This document shows, in pieces, positions 18,223 through 25,979 of a stretch of DNA of 32,628 nt. Position numbers and translations under genes: made by a program. The DNA lies in NCBI GenBank assembly GCA_015655115.1, contig JAATFQ010000011.1, positions 1-32,628 on the forward strand. The letters are read 5' to 3'. This DNA comes from Sphingobacteriales bacterium. Its GTDB lineage: Bacteria; Bacteroidota; Bacteroidia; Sphingobacteriales; Sphingobacteriaceae. Within the stretch, counting starts at the first letter, position 1; each line of letters begins with the position of its first letter. Under the pieces are notes generated by a model. It did no database searches and was not told the origin of the DNA. It saw only the letters and a program-made list of their open reading frames with translations.

Positions 18223-19014
18223 ATGATGAAATTAGACCTTTACCAAATTGACGCATTCACTGATGAGATATTTCGGGGCAACCCGGCATGTGTAGTTCCG
18301 CTAAATGATTGGCTGTCAGATGAAATACTTCTTAATATTGCAAAAGAAAATGCCGTTGCAGAAACAGCTTTTTTTGTAGATAATGGAGACACTATTCATT
18401 TACGCTGGTTTACACCAGAAATAGAAATGGACTTATGCGGGCACGCCACCTTATCAGCAGCGCATGTCCTGCACACTATCCTTGACTATAATCGAAAGGA
18501 AATTGTATTTATGACAGTAAGTGGAAAGCTAACTGTGACCGTTGATAATGACAGGTATATTATGGATTTTCCTTCAAGAAAGCCAATACCGGCCGAACTG
18601 CCTGAAGTGATTAGCAGCGCTTTAAATATACAGCCTGGAGAAGTACTGAAATCCCGGGACTACGTTCTGATATATGAAAGTGAACAAGAAATATTAGATA
18701 TTGTAATAGACAGGCAATTATTTGATCAGATTAACCTTGACCCCGGTGGCTTGATAGTTACTGCAAGGGGAACTGATGTAGATTTCGTTTCCAGGTTCTT
18801 TACACCACAATCTTCAATTTTGGAGGATCCTGTCACAGGTTCTGCTCATTGTTCGCTGATACCTTACTGGAGTGATAAACTTCACAAAACTCATATGATT
18901 GCGGAACAGGTATCCCAACGCCGCGGAAAGCTATATTGTTCTGATTTAGATGAAAGAGTATTAATTGGTGGAATGGCACGTACTTATTCGATTGGGACCT
19001 GCTGGATAGCCTAA
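18223..19014 (+). CDS. PhzF-family isomerase/epimerase-like protein
   Basis: 263 residues. It shows the conserved PhzF pattern: QIDAFTDEIFRGNPACVV at the start, catalytic glutamate E47 in AVAETAFF, FTPEIEMDLCGHATLSAAHV in the first half, and FTPQSSILEDPVTGSAHC in the second half. Family members are two-lobed enzymes that isomerize or epimerize small metabolites; the phenazine enzyme PhzF and diaminopimelate epimerase share the fold. Most members of this kind have no proven substrate, and there are no phenazine genes nearby, so phenazine synthesis is not implied. The start may be either of two adjacent ATGs (18223 or 18226). It converges on the HxlR gene with a 37-bp gap, and no terminator is seen between them. 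Confidence 0.92.
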   Translation: MMKLDLYQIDAFTDEIFRGNPACVVPLNDWLSDEILLNIAKENAVAETAFFVDNGDTIHLRWFTPEIEMDLCGHATLSAAHVLHTILDYNRKEIVFMTVSGKLTVTVDNDRYIMDFPSRKPIPAELPEVISSALNIQPGEVLKSRDYVLIYESEQEILDIVIDRQLFDQINLDPGGLIVTARGTDVDFVSRFFTPQSSILEDPVTGSAHCSLIPYWSDKLHKTHMIAEQVSQRRGKLYCSDLDERVLIGGMARTYSIGTCWIA

Positions 19015-19051
19015 CAGGTTGTCGCAGTTTTCAATAAATATGAAATGTTGC

Positions 19052-19417
19052 CTAATCCTCTGCTATGAAAGGCTCCCAGCAGGCTGACCGGGTTAAAGGA
19101 TCTTCCATCTGAGTTCCCCAATCGTACATCGCTTTTAATATAGGTATAAGAGTTTTCCCGAAGGGACTCAATGTATATTCTACACGCGGCGGCTTTTCAC
19201 TATAGCTATGGCGGATAATCAATCCATCCTCTTGCAGTTCTCTCAATTGCTGGGTAAGGATCTTTCGGGATATATCTGGCATCTGCACCGCAAGTTTACC
19301 AAAGCGGACATTGCCATTGATCAGCCTGATTAAAATAATGGGTTTCCATTTCCCACCTATATAACTAACTGTGCGAACCACTGCACAGTTGTATGGATTC
19401 TCCTGATGTTTTCTCAT
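19052..19417 (-). CDS. HxlR-family winged-helix transcriptional regulator
   Basis: 121 residues, the usual size. Conserved cysteine C11 sits in NPYNCAV at the N-terminus; in several HxlR relatives (YodB, HypR) this cysteine senses quinones, diamide or hypochlorite. The winged helix has IGGKWKPIILIRLINGNVRFGKL, ISRKILTQQLRELQEDGLIIR and the wing PPRVEYTLSPFGKTL. It is divergent from the SDR at 19600, the classic layout of an HxlR repressor next to the detoxifying reductase it controls. That assignment is inference; redox sensing depends on C11 only by family analogy. Confidence 0.94.
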   Translation of the reverse strand: MRKHQENPYNCAVVRTVSYIGGKWKPIILIRLINGNVRFGKLAVQMPDISRKILTQQLRELQEDGLIIRHSYSEKPPRVEYTLSPFGKTLIPILKAMYDWGTQMEDPLTRSACWEPFIAED

Positions 19418-19599
19418 TAGTTACCTTTTTGTTACCACTATCTGCCTTTAGTTACATTAATGAAACCACTAATTCACCAGCCAGGCTACTGTATGTATAG
19501 ACCTTTTAGTTTCTTTGTGAAACAAAAGTAAATTAAATAATTATGGATATGTAAAATTTAGTTTACCGGGTAGGTGTATTTTACAATTATAAAACGAAA
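19418..19599. promoter_or_regulatory. HxlR / SDR divergent control region with phased GTTAC repeats
   Basis: GTTAC occurs in the same orientation at 19420-19424, 19431-19435 and 19451-19455. The steps are 11 and 20 bp, so the copies face the same side of the helix. The first copy touches the HxlR start codon. Nearer the SDR there is a small dyad TTTGT-GAA-ACAAA (19514-19526). These fit an autoregulated operator plus SDR promoter, but no exact -33/-7 pair was found. Confidence 0.35.
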
Positions 19600-20394
19600 A
19601 TGGAAAACGAACAGAATTCAAATAAAGACCTTGAAGGCAAAATTGCACTAGTAACTGGCGGGACTAAAGGTATTGGAAAGGCGATAGCCGACAGGTTAGC
19701 GGAAGCGGGAGCCAAAGTGATCATAACGGCCAGGAATCATCCCGGAGAAATAGCCCTGAAACATCATTTTTTCGCAGCAGATCTATCAAAACCGGCAGAT
19801 GTAGCGGCGCTGGTGAACGAGATCAGTGAACATTTTGGCCGGGTAGATATATTGGTCAATAACATGGGCGCAAATACCTTTCCAGGAGGGGGATTTAGTA
19901 CGTTGACAGACGAGCATTGGGATCAGGCACTGCAAATTAACCTGTTATCTTCAGTCCGTTTAGACAGGGCTTTATTACCCAAGATGCTGGAACAAAAAAG
20001 CGGTGTTATTATTCATATCTCCTCTACCAGTGGCCTGTTGCCAATTTGGGAGTCTACGATGGCATATAGCGCAGCTAAGGCGGCACTGAATGGCTATAGT
20101 AAAACGCTGTCTAGCGAAGTTGCCCCCCAGGGTGTAAGAGTGGTAACAGTGTCCCCGGGGTTAAATAAAACTGATGCGATGGCTACTTTTCTGGCAGATT
20201 TAGCTAAAAGTGCAGGGATTACCGTCGAGCAGATGACCAGGAGCCTGATGGAAAGAATTGGAGGTGTGCCAATGGGAAGGATGGCAGATCCTATAGAGAC
20301 AGCGGAGTTGGTTTACTTCCTTGTTTCGCCAAAAGCTTCTTATATAACAGGAGCAAATTATATTATTGATGGCGGTAATCTTCCTGTTGTATAA
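19600..20394 (+). CDS. Classical short-chain dehydrogenase/reductase
   Basis: 264 residues. Cofactor motif TGGTKGIG at about 19-26 (TARN at 43-46 suggests NADP(H)), VNNMG at 86-90 where the family has NNAG, catalytic serine at about 141-142 and Y156/K160 in YSAAK. The C-terminus ends in the usual SDR motif YITGANYIIDGGNLPVV. It resembles the FabG-like group often annotated as oxidoreductase rather than a fatty-acid enzyme. It is divergent from an HxlR repressor, which suggests induction by a reactive carbonyl or quinone. A strong hairpin terminator follows. Confidence 0.93.
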   Translation: MENEQNSNKDLEGKIALVTGGTKGIGKAIADRLAEAGAKVIITARNHPGEIALKHHFFAADLSKPADVAALVNEISEHFGRVDILVNNMGANTFPGGGFSTLTDEHWDQALQINLLSSVRLDRALLPKMLEQKSGVIIHISSTSGLLPIWESTMAYSAAKAALNGYSKTLSSEVAPQGVRVVTVSPGLNKTDAMATFLADLAKSAGITVEQMTRSLMERIGGVPMGRMADPIETAELVYFLVSPKASYITGANYIIDGGNLPVV

Positions 20395-20437
20395 GCCCTG
20401 AATTTATTTTAATATAGTCTGTAAAGTAGTAATGACC

Positions 20438-20464
20438 ATGGCAGGGTAGACTCCTGCCATTTTT
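20438..20464 (+). terminator. Strong rho-independent terminator after the SDR gene
   Basis: ATGGCAGG (20438-20445) pairs perfectly with CCTGCCAT (20453-20460) around the 7-base loop GTAGACT, followed by TTTT (20461-20464). The T-run overlaps the stop codon of the convergent AraC gene. The structure suits the + strand best. Confidence 0.75.
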
Positions 20465-21425
20465 ATGACCTGCTGTATTGTTTCGGCTTCATTCCGATAT
20501 GTTCATTGAAGACTCTTGAAAAATGGCTGAGATTGGTAAAGCCCAGTTGATAGCCCACATCTGAAACGGATAGCTTTTCTTCCCTCAACAAAAGAGCGGC
20601 TTCTTTCATCCTGAATTCCTGATAATAATTGAAAATGCTGTTGCCGAAAATTTGCTTAAATAAACGTTTCAGTTTTGTCGGACTCATGCTGGCATAAACG
20701 GCCAGTTCTTTGATAACTGGCGGAGTTTCCAGGTGGTCCAGCATCTGGTCTTTTACTTTATAAATTGTTTGTATATCATGGCTGTTTAAATCATAAAGAT
20801 GTATTTCATCCCTCTTTTCTAATTCCATTAATAGTCTGCAAACCAATTCTTCTGCCTTTACCCTTAGAAAAAATAGCTTAAAAGTTTCATCAATAGATTC
20901 AGATATAATTTCATCTACAATTCTCTGTAAAGAAGGATAAATCATTTGTTCGAATAGTAACGGCTGGGTATTCTCTAACAGGCCTTGCAAGACCGGAGAT
21001 TTTTCTGACAAGTCAAACAGCCCATTCAAATAATCTGCATTCACTTCTATATTGATAGATGCGGTACTGGTATGGATTGGAATTACAATGTCTGTATTCA
21101 TTCGGCTGGTCGCAATTAAAACTGAAGGCATTGCTTTCAATTGCTTTCCAGGGAGTGATGTTTCTGTGTCTGGGAAAATATTTTGAAACTTAAAAAGTAT
21201 CATTCTTTCCGGAGCATCAACATCAGGATTTTCAATGACGAAATCCCTGTTTAGTTCGTAATTAAGGATCAGTATTCGGATATGTGCATTAAAAACGAAT
21301 CCGGAGCAGTAACCTGTACCAAATTCTTCGGGGATTTCCAGTCTTCCATCCTTTAGGCCTGTCCCCAATAGATGAGCAAATCTTTTTAAGGCATTCGGTT
21401 CTGTTTGTTGTCTGTCTTTTTCCAT
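20463..21425 (-). CDS. AraC-family transcriptional regulator
   Basis: 320 residues. The C-terminal about 95 residues carry the two helix-turn-helix units: VIKELAVYASMSPTKLKRLFKQIFG and the signature LSVSDVGYQLGFTNLSHFSRVFNEHIGMKPKQY. The N-terminal half is an unassigned sensing region. The gene diverges from an MFS exporter (85-bp gap), so control of the exporter-epimerase pair is the natural guess. The terminal KPKQYSRS resembles regulators placed next to drug or toxin exporters, but the ligand is unknown. Confidence 0.93.
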   Translation of the reverse strand: MEKDRQQTEPNALKRFAHLLGTGLKDGRLEIPEEFGTGYCSGFVFNAHIRILILNYELNRDFVIENPDVDAPERMILFKFQNIFPDTETSLPGKQLKAMPSVLIATSRMNTDIVIPIHTSTASINIEVNADYLNGLFDLSEKSPVLQGLLENTQPLLFEQMIYPSLQRIVDEIISESIDETFKLFFLRVKAEELVCRLLMELEKRDEIHLYDLNSHDIQTIYKVKDQMLDHLETPPVIKELAVYASMSPTKLKRLFKQIFGNSIFNYYQEFRMKEAALLLREEKLSVSDVGYQLGFTNLSHFSRVFNEHIGMKPKQYSRS

Positions 21426-21510
21426 AAGAAGTCTTTTACGACTGTTTTTGTGTCCAACGTAGTTATTTTATCTCTAAGATAGTCAACAAATTTGTATCAT
21501 CAATTAAACA
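21426..21510. promoter_or_regulatory. Divergent AraC / MFS control region with two adjacent dyads
   Basis: Two short palindromes sit 5 bp apart: TATCT-CTA-AGATA (21469-21481) and ACAAATTTGT (21486-21495). The second ends 15 bp before the MFS start, about where RNA polymerase or a repressor would bind. No full -33/-7 pair is seen. Confidence 0.25.
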
Positions 21511-22824
21511 ATGCTACCTAATACGAACCAGCAGCACACAAACATTATGAATAATTTGAATTTACAAGACACTAATCCGGACCCGGCACACATTGCTGAC
21601 CATATCAAGAAGGATTTATCGGGAGATAATCCGACCACTCAAATAAAGTCCAAAAAACGATTATGGATTATTATAGGAATTGTAGCATTGAATTCCATTG
21701 GAATGTCTATAGTATTGCCACTTTTGCCTTTTATAGTGGGTAAATACCTTCCTTCGCAACAGGTTGTTGTTGGTATGAGTGCGCTGATGTCGGTCTTTGC
21801 GGCATGTACGTTTTTTGCTGCTCCTGCTTTGGGTGCATTGAGCGATAGGTACGGAAGGAAAAATATATTGATCATCAGCCTGTTAGGCTCTGTTATCGGC
21901 TATGTTTTGTTTGGAATTGGGGGGGCGCTCTGGATGCTTTTCCTTGGGCGTATTATCGACGGACTTACGGCAGGGAATATTAGTACACTGTTTGCATATG
22001 TTTCCGACAGTACTGAGCCTAAAGATCGGGCCAAGTGGTTTGGTTACATCGGTTCTGCAATGGGAATAGGGAAATTAGGAGGCCCTGCATTGGGCGGATT
22101 GCTGGGAAGCATTAATATTGCATTGCCTTTCTTTGTTACTGCCGGATTAGTTTTCCTTTCTGGTCTGGCTGTGTATTTTTTGCTGCCTGAATCTTTAGCT
22201 CCCGAAAAGAGAACTAAAAATTTGACATTTGACAGTTTCAATGTCTTCTCACATTTTAAAGATATCTTCAGCCTGAAAGAGGTTAAACTACTACTCATAC
22301 TGGGGGTGCTTTTTTATATAGGCCTGGGTATTTTCCAGTTTAATTTCACCCTGTTCCTGAAAGATATCTATAAATGGGGACCAGCATTTATTGGCAGTAT
22401 GCTGACGATTGTTGGCGTCTGTGAAATTATTTCCCGTGCAGTGCTATTGCCATGGTTGTTGAAACATGTTAGCGAAAGACATATCGGGGTTGCGGGTTTA
22501 ATTGGTTTTGGAATTGGTTTAGCGTTAATCCTGGCAAGCACTATGATGCCTTCGGTAATTATTATTTCGCTGGCTGTAATATTTATAATCACTGGAGAAG
22601 GCTTATTCGACCCAACGTATAATGGGAAACTATCGCTATCGGTTCACGAAAGTAAACAAGGGAAATTACAGGGCGTGAACCAAAGCCTGCAGTCGGCCAA
22701 TAACATGCTTATTCCATTGGGTGCTGCCGCCGTCTATTTTTATAGTCCGGGGATGTTGTATGTGGTAGCAACATTTATTGTATTGGCGGCTATTATTATG
22801 TATTTGAAAATAATTAAAATATAA
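21511..22824 (+). CDS. MFS drug/metabolite exporter (TetA-like, DHA1 type)
   Basis: 437 residues. A polar N-terminus of about 48 residues is unusually long for the family; an alternative ATG at 21547 would shorten it by 12. Then come twelve predicted membrane helices. The motif-A loop [13 protein letters not shown] between helices 2 and 3 is typical of the DHA1 drug:proton antiporters, and the pattern [21 protein letters not shown] in helices 4-5 matches TetA-like proteins. It should expel a small molecule in exchange for protons. The epimerase at 22829 follows after 4 bp, so both are on one transcript, probably under the divergent AraC regulator. True tetracycline export is not claimed. Confidence 0.92.
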   Translation: MLPNTNQQHTNIMNNLNLQDTNPDPAHIADHIKKDLSGDNPTTQIKSKKRLWIIIGIVALNSIGMSIVLPLLPFIVGKYLPSQQVVVGMSALMSVFAACTFFAAPALGALSDRYGRKNILIISLLGSVIGYVLFGIGGALWMLFLGRIIDGLTAGNISTLFAYVSDSTEPKDRAKWFGYIGSAMGIGKLGGPALGGLLGSINIALPFFVTAGLVFLSGLAVYFLLPESLAPEKRTKNLTFDSFNVFSHFKDIFSLKEVKLLLILGVLFYIGLGIFQFNFTLFLKDIYKWGPAFIGSMLTIVGVCEIISRAVLLPWLLKHVSERHIGVAGLIGFGIGLALILASTMMPSVIIISLAVIFIITGEGLFDPTYNGKLSLSVHESKQGKLQGVNQSLQSANNMLIPLGAAAVYFYSPGMLYVVATFIVLAAIIMYLKIIKI

Positions 22825-22828
22825 AATC

Positions 22829-23692
22829 ATGAAAAAAGTTCTAATTACAGGCGCTACGGGTAAAGTAGGCAGCAGATTTGTTTCACGCATTTTAGCAAAG
22901 GGATATGACGTAAGTATCCTTCTACGTGATGCCACAAAAGCATCAGCACTGGTTGAGCTTGGCGCCAGGGTGGTTATTGGGGATTTAACTCATGCAGAAA
23001 CCTTGCCACCCGCTGTAAAGGATGTAGAAGCAGTTATACATATGGCTGCATACTTCAGTACTAGTGGTGATAACGAAGGTGTTATGATGGCAAATCACAC
23101 TGGGACTGTAGCCCTTGCAAATGCATCAATAGCAGCAGGTGTAAAAAGATTCATTTATGTAAGTACCGGCAAAGTATACAGGCCAGATTACCAGCGTCCT
23201 GCTAAGGAAGATGATTTACTTAACATCCACGACCCTAGAGCATACTTTGCCAGTAAAATTGCAGCGGAGAATGAACTTCTTTCCCTTCATAAAAGCAATG
23301 GTCTCGATATACGTATTATCCGTTTAGGTTTTGTTTATGGGGATCGTGACCCTCATATAAAAGAGATAGTCCCCAGACTGAAACGATCTAAAGGCCATTC
23401 GGGGGCAAGAATGCACATGATCCATCATTTGGATGTCGCTCAGGCGTTGATCTTACTACTCCATACCGACGGACTTAATGGAGAAGTATTCAATGTGGCA
23501 GATGATGCGCCTATCAGCCTGTACGAACTTGCTGATTCCGTTGGATTGGCAGCTGATGCATTTGATCCGGATGAAGGGCCATTAATTAATCCATTTGATG
23601 GCATAATGGACACTTCAAAACTTAGGAACAGGACGGGCTTTAGGCCTATCGTCCCAAGTTATTATGTGGCGCGTGACCTGGACATTTTGTAA
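22829..23692 (+). CDS. NAD(P)-dependent epimerase/dehydratase (extended SDR)
   Basis: 287 residues. Nucleotide-binding motif TGATGKVG at 7-14, acidic D52 in [13 protein letters not shown] in place of the common HLAA, and the active-site YFASK with IYVSTGKVY before it. Extended SDRs of this kind act on nucleotide sugars, or as ketone, flavonoid or sterol-type reductases; the sequence alone does not tell which. The gene starts 4 bp after the MFS exporter stop, so the enzyme may modify the compound that the exporter moves out, or be induced by the same signal. A hairpin follows the stop. Confidence 0.9.
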   Translation: MKKVLITGATGKVGSRFVSRILAKGYDVSILLRDATKASALVELGARVVIGDLTHAETLPPAVKDVEAVIHMAAYFSTSGDNEGVMMANHTGTVALANASIAAGVKRFIYVSTGKVYRPDYQRPAKEDDLLNIHDPRAYFASKIAAENELLSLHKSNGLDIRIIRLGFVYGDRDPHIKEIVPRLKRSKGHSGARMHMIHHLDVAQALILLLHTDGLNGEVFNVADDAPISLYELADSVGLAADAFDPDEGPLINPFDGIMDTSKLRNRTGFRPIVPSYYVARDLDIL

Positions 23693-23697
23693 CTATA

Positions 23698-23732
23698 AGT
23701 TCAGACTGGCATTGCTGGTGCCGATCTGAACT
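23698..23732. terminator. Hairpin between convergent epimerase and SDR genes
   Basis: AGTTCAGA (23698-23705) pairs with TCTGAACT (23725-23732). After one mismatch and one G-U, GGCA (23708-23711) pairs with TGCC (23719-23722) around a 7-base loop. No T-run follows on the + strand; the - strand side is U-rich only after several bases. It probably serves both directions. Confidence 0.5.
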
Positions 23733-23783
23733 GATAGTATTCTTGACTTAGGGATTAATTTTACACCTTGCCGCCAGAGTTGA

Positions 23784-24611
23784 TCAATTATCCATTGCGA
23801 TCGAAATTGCAAGTTCCTTCTGTGCATCGAGTTGTTCTAATCTGCTCACAAGGGCTGCACGCATATACGTATATGCATCTTCGCCTAATGCCAGTCTTAA
23901 TGGTGCAGGGCTGATTTCTGTAACATCTATCATTGCCTGTACAGTCTTGTTTACATCACCTAATATGGGAAATGTACCTTCTGCAAAAAACCGGCGAACA
24001 TCCCCTGCCGGGGTTTGATCATATGCTTCCATCACAGGGGCGGTAACCATTCCTGTAGCAAAGGAGGTATGGTGTGCGCCCGGCTCAATAATAGTTATAC
24101 CAATATTTAAAGGTGCTACTTCTTTTGCCAAAGTATCACAAAATCCTTCTATACCCCATTTAGTAGTGTGGTAATAACTGAAATTCGGATAGGTCGCCTG
24201 ACCACCGGCAGAAGATACCTGCAAAATTCTGCCACCGCCTTGAGCCCTTAAGTGTGGCAATGCGGCCCTGATTACCTGTATAGATCCGATGATATTGGTG
24301 TCTATCTGCTGACGGATCTGGTCGTCTCCTGCTTCTTCGGCCGCGCAGAAAAGTGCATAACCAGCATTGTTGACAATTATATCGATATGCCCCAAATCTG
24401 CAAATGCTTTGTCAACCACCGTTTTAACAGCTGCGGTGTCAGTAACATCCAGAGTGGCCACCCATAAAAGATCTTTATATTCAAGTTTAAGATCATCCAG
24501 GGCCTCTGCCTTGCGGACAGTGGCTGCCACACGATCACCTTTTTTTAACAATTTTTCGGTAAGACGACGTCCCAAACCGGACGATGTACCCGTAATGAAC
24601 CATGTTTTCAT
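23784..24611 (-). CDS. Classical short-chain dehydrogenase/reductase under a likely AraC activator
   Basis: 275 residues. Cofactor motif TGTSSGLG at 7-14, NNAG at 81-84, catalytic S134, Y147 and K151 (YHTTK). A basic residue after strand 2 (TVRKAEAL) favours NADP(H). It belongs to the same subfamily as the SDR at 16302-17105, with similar NNAGY and I-x-T-N blocks. It is transcribed on the - strand 90 bp after an AraC-family gene, and that gap contains a -7 match and a phased direct repeat. The substrate is unknown; the combination suggests an inducible carbonyl or alcohol dehydrogenase. Confidence 0.93.
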   Translation of the reverse strand: MKTWFITGTSSGLGRRLTEKLLKKGDRVAATVRKAEALDDLKLEYKDLLWVATLDVTDTAAVKTVVDKAFADLGHIDIIVNNAGYALFCAAEEAGDDQIRQQIDTNIIGSIQVIRAALPHLRAQGGGRILQVSSAGGQATYPNFSYYHTTKWGIEGFCDTLAKEVAPLNIGITIIEPGAHHTSFATGMVTAPVMEAYDQTPAGDVRRFFAEGTFPILGDVNKTVQAMIDVTEISPAPLRLALGEDAYTYMRAALVSRLEQLDAQKELAISIAMDN

Positions 24612-24641
24612 GAGATTTACTTTTAATAATTAATTATCCCA

Positions 24642-24707
24642 CAAAATTAGGTCAAGGGGAACCGAAAGGCCCGACGTTTTTCAAACGGATACCGACGTCA
24701 ATCAAAC
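24642..24707 (-). promoter_or_regulatory. AraC-type operator and promoter before the SDR gene
   Basis: Read on the - strand, two half-sites GTTTGATTGACGTCGG (24707-24692) and GTTTGAAAAACGTCGG (24686-24671) agree at 13 of 16 positions and start exactly 21 bp apart, two helical turns. The distal one overlaps the AraC stop codon. Downstream, TAATTTTG (24649-24642) matches the -7 consensus TAnnTTTG. The place where a -33 element should lie is occupied by the proximal half-site, as expected for an activator-dependent promoter. The predicted RNA start leaves about 25 bases before the ATG at 24611. Confidence 0.6.
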
Positions 24708-25610
24708 CAATTTGCGGACTGCAGATGGCGTTTTGCCACTATAACGACGGAACGAATGGGTAAAGTGGGTAGGTTCATCAAAGCCCAGGCTATCACTTAT
24801 CTGACTGATTGTCCAGTTAGAGTGTATCAGCAATGCCTGAGCTTCCTGCATGATACGCTGTGTTATCAATTGAGTTGTAGTAAAGCCAGTTATTGTTTTC
24901 AGTGCACGATTCAGGTGATTAGTATGGACAAACAGTTTGTCCGCAAAGTTTTGCGCTGAACGGAATTCCAGCCTTTGGCTTGGCGTAATCAGAGGGAATT
25001 GACCCGCCAGCAATGTCTTGAATGATTTAGTGAGATTTCCTGCTGCAGAATTTAAGCCTGCTTCTGCATTGGGTTCCAGTTTGAGTGCAGTATGGATGCA
25101 TTCTAAAACATAAAGAAATAGGAGGTCGTATTTATGCGAATAGGAAGATTCCTGTTCCTCGATCATCTTCAGGAAAATTGCTTTAAAACGCTCTGAATCT
25201 TCCTTATTCAGATAAAATACAGAGGGGCCATTGCTGTCAAAAACTTTCCAGTCTGCAGGCCTGATATAAGTATGTAAAGGGAGAAAATCTTCCGTGAAAA
25301 GACAGCTGTAGCCACTGCAATATTCCGTATGTACTTCCCAATGGTAAGGGGTTTCCCTGTTGCTAAATATCAGGGCGTGTTCTCCGGACTTAATCCGATA
25401 TGAATTACCTCCGGTATGATAAGTAGAATCTCCTTTAGCAAGCGTAATTTTATAAAAGTCTTTTCTACTATAGATCGCTGTAGCTGCGATGCTCTCAGCC
25501 GAAAAGTCGTCCAGTTTATGCGCCGCGAAGTACCCTGCACTATGGTAGTCGTTATCAGAACTTGCCGGCAAGGATGAAGAGTAATCTGTGATCGTTTGGA
25601 GTTTAACCAT
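24702..25610 (-). CDS. AraC-family transcriptional regulator
   Basis: 302 residues from the ATG at 25610; a TTG two codons earlier (25616) is possible but not needed. The N-terminal half has a cupin-like sensing domain (ITLAKGDSTYHTGGNSYRIKSGEHALIFS). The C-terminal part holds two helix-turn-helix units: QNFADKLFVHTNHLNRALK and ISQISDSLGFDEPTHFTHSFRRYSGKTPSAVRK. The SDR gene follows 90 bp downstream on the same strand with a direct-repeat operator between them, so this protein is its probable activator. It is divergent from the rhamnose-region AraC gene but separated by a long gap. Confidence 0.93.
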   Translation of the reverse strand: MVKLQTITDYSSSLPASSDNDYHSAGYFAAHKLDDFSAESIAATAIYSRKDFYKITLAKGDSTYHTGGNSYRIKSGEHALIFSNRETPYHWEVHTEYCSGYSCLFTEDFLPLHTYIRPADWKVFDSNGPSVFYLNKEDSERFKAIFLKMIEEQESSYSHKYDLLFLYVLECIHTALKLEPNAEAGLNSAAGNLTKSFKTLLAGQFPLITPSQRLEFRSAQNFADKLFVHTNHLNRALKTITGFTTTQLITQRIMQEAQALLIHSNWTISQISDSLGFDEPTHFTHSFRRYSGKTPSAVRKLV

Positions 25611-25616
25611 AAACAA

Positions 25617-25979
25617 AATAACGTACTCTATTCTGTTTTACCAAATTGACTTAGCCATTTAAAGATGAAGTTAATTGGAAATGGAATTTTCAATAGTTAT
25701 AAAATTGAATCTGGATTATATGTGTAAATGGTTACAGAGCCGCTATGCACTGTTGGAAAATGAGACCAAATATGAAGGTAAGAGTGATAAGATTTTTTCA
25801 TTCGGGTATAGGTGGTTTTAATATATGATAAAGATAAGGAAGCAACAGGCGCTTTCTTTATTTTGCAGATAAATGATATGTATCATATGAATTGTTGACG
25901 GATGTCCTTCGTTGGAATATTAAGCACTTATATATTTGGGTTGACGAAATCTCATAAAGGGTATCTAAGAATCATTAAA
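25617..25979. promoter_or_regulatory. Intergenic region between two divergent AraC genes
   Basis: About 360 bp without a credible gene. The frame upstream of the rhamnose-region AraC gene extends to an ATG at 25902, but its extra 26 residues look unlike the family start. One dyad, ATGATA-TG-TATCAT (25873-25886), lies about 95 bp before the ATG at 25980. No -33/-7 pair or terminator was found. Confidence 0.3.

Noticed and set aside
18223..19014. Phenazine biosynthesis because of the PhzF-like gene
   Set aside because: No other phenazine genes are nearby, and most PhzF relatives are unrelated to phenazines.
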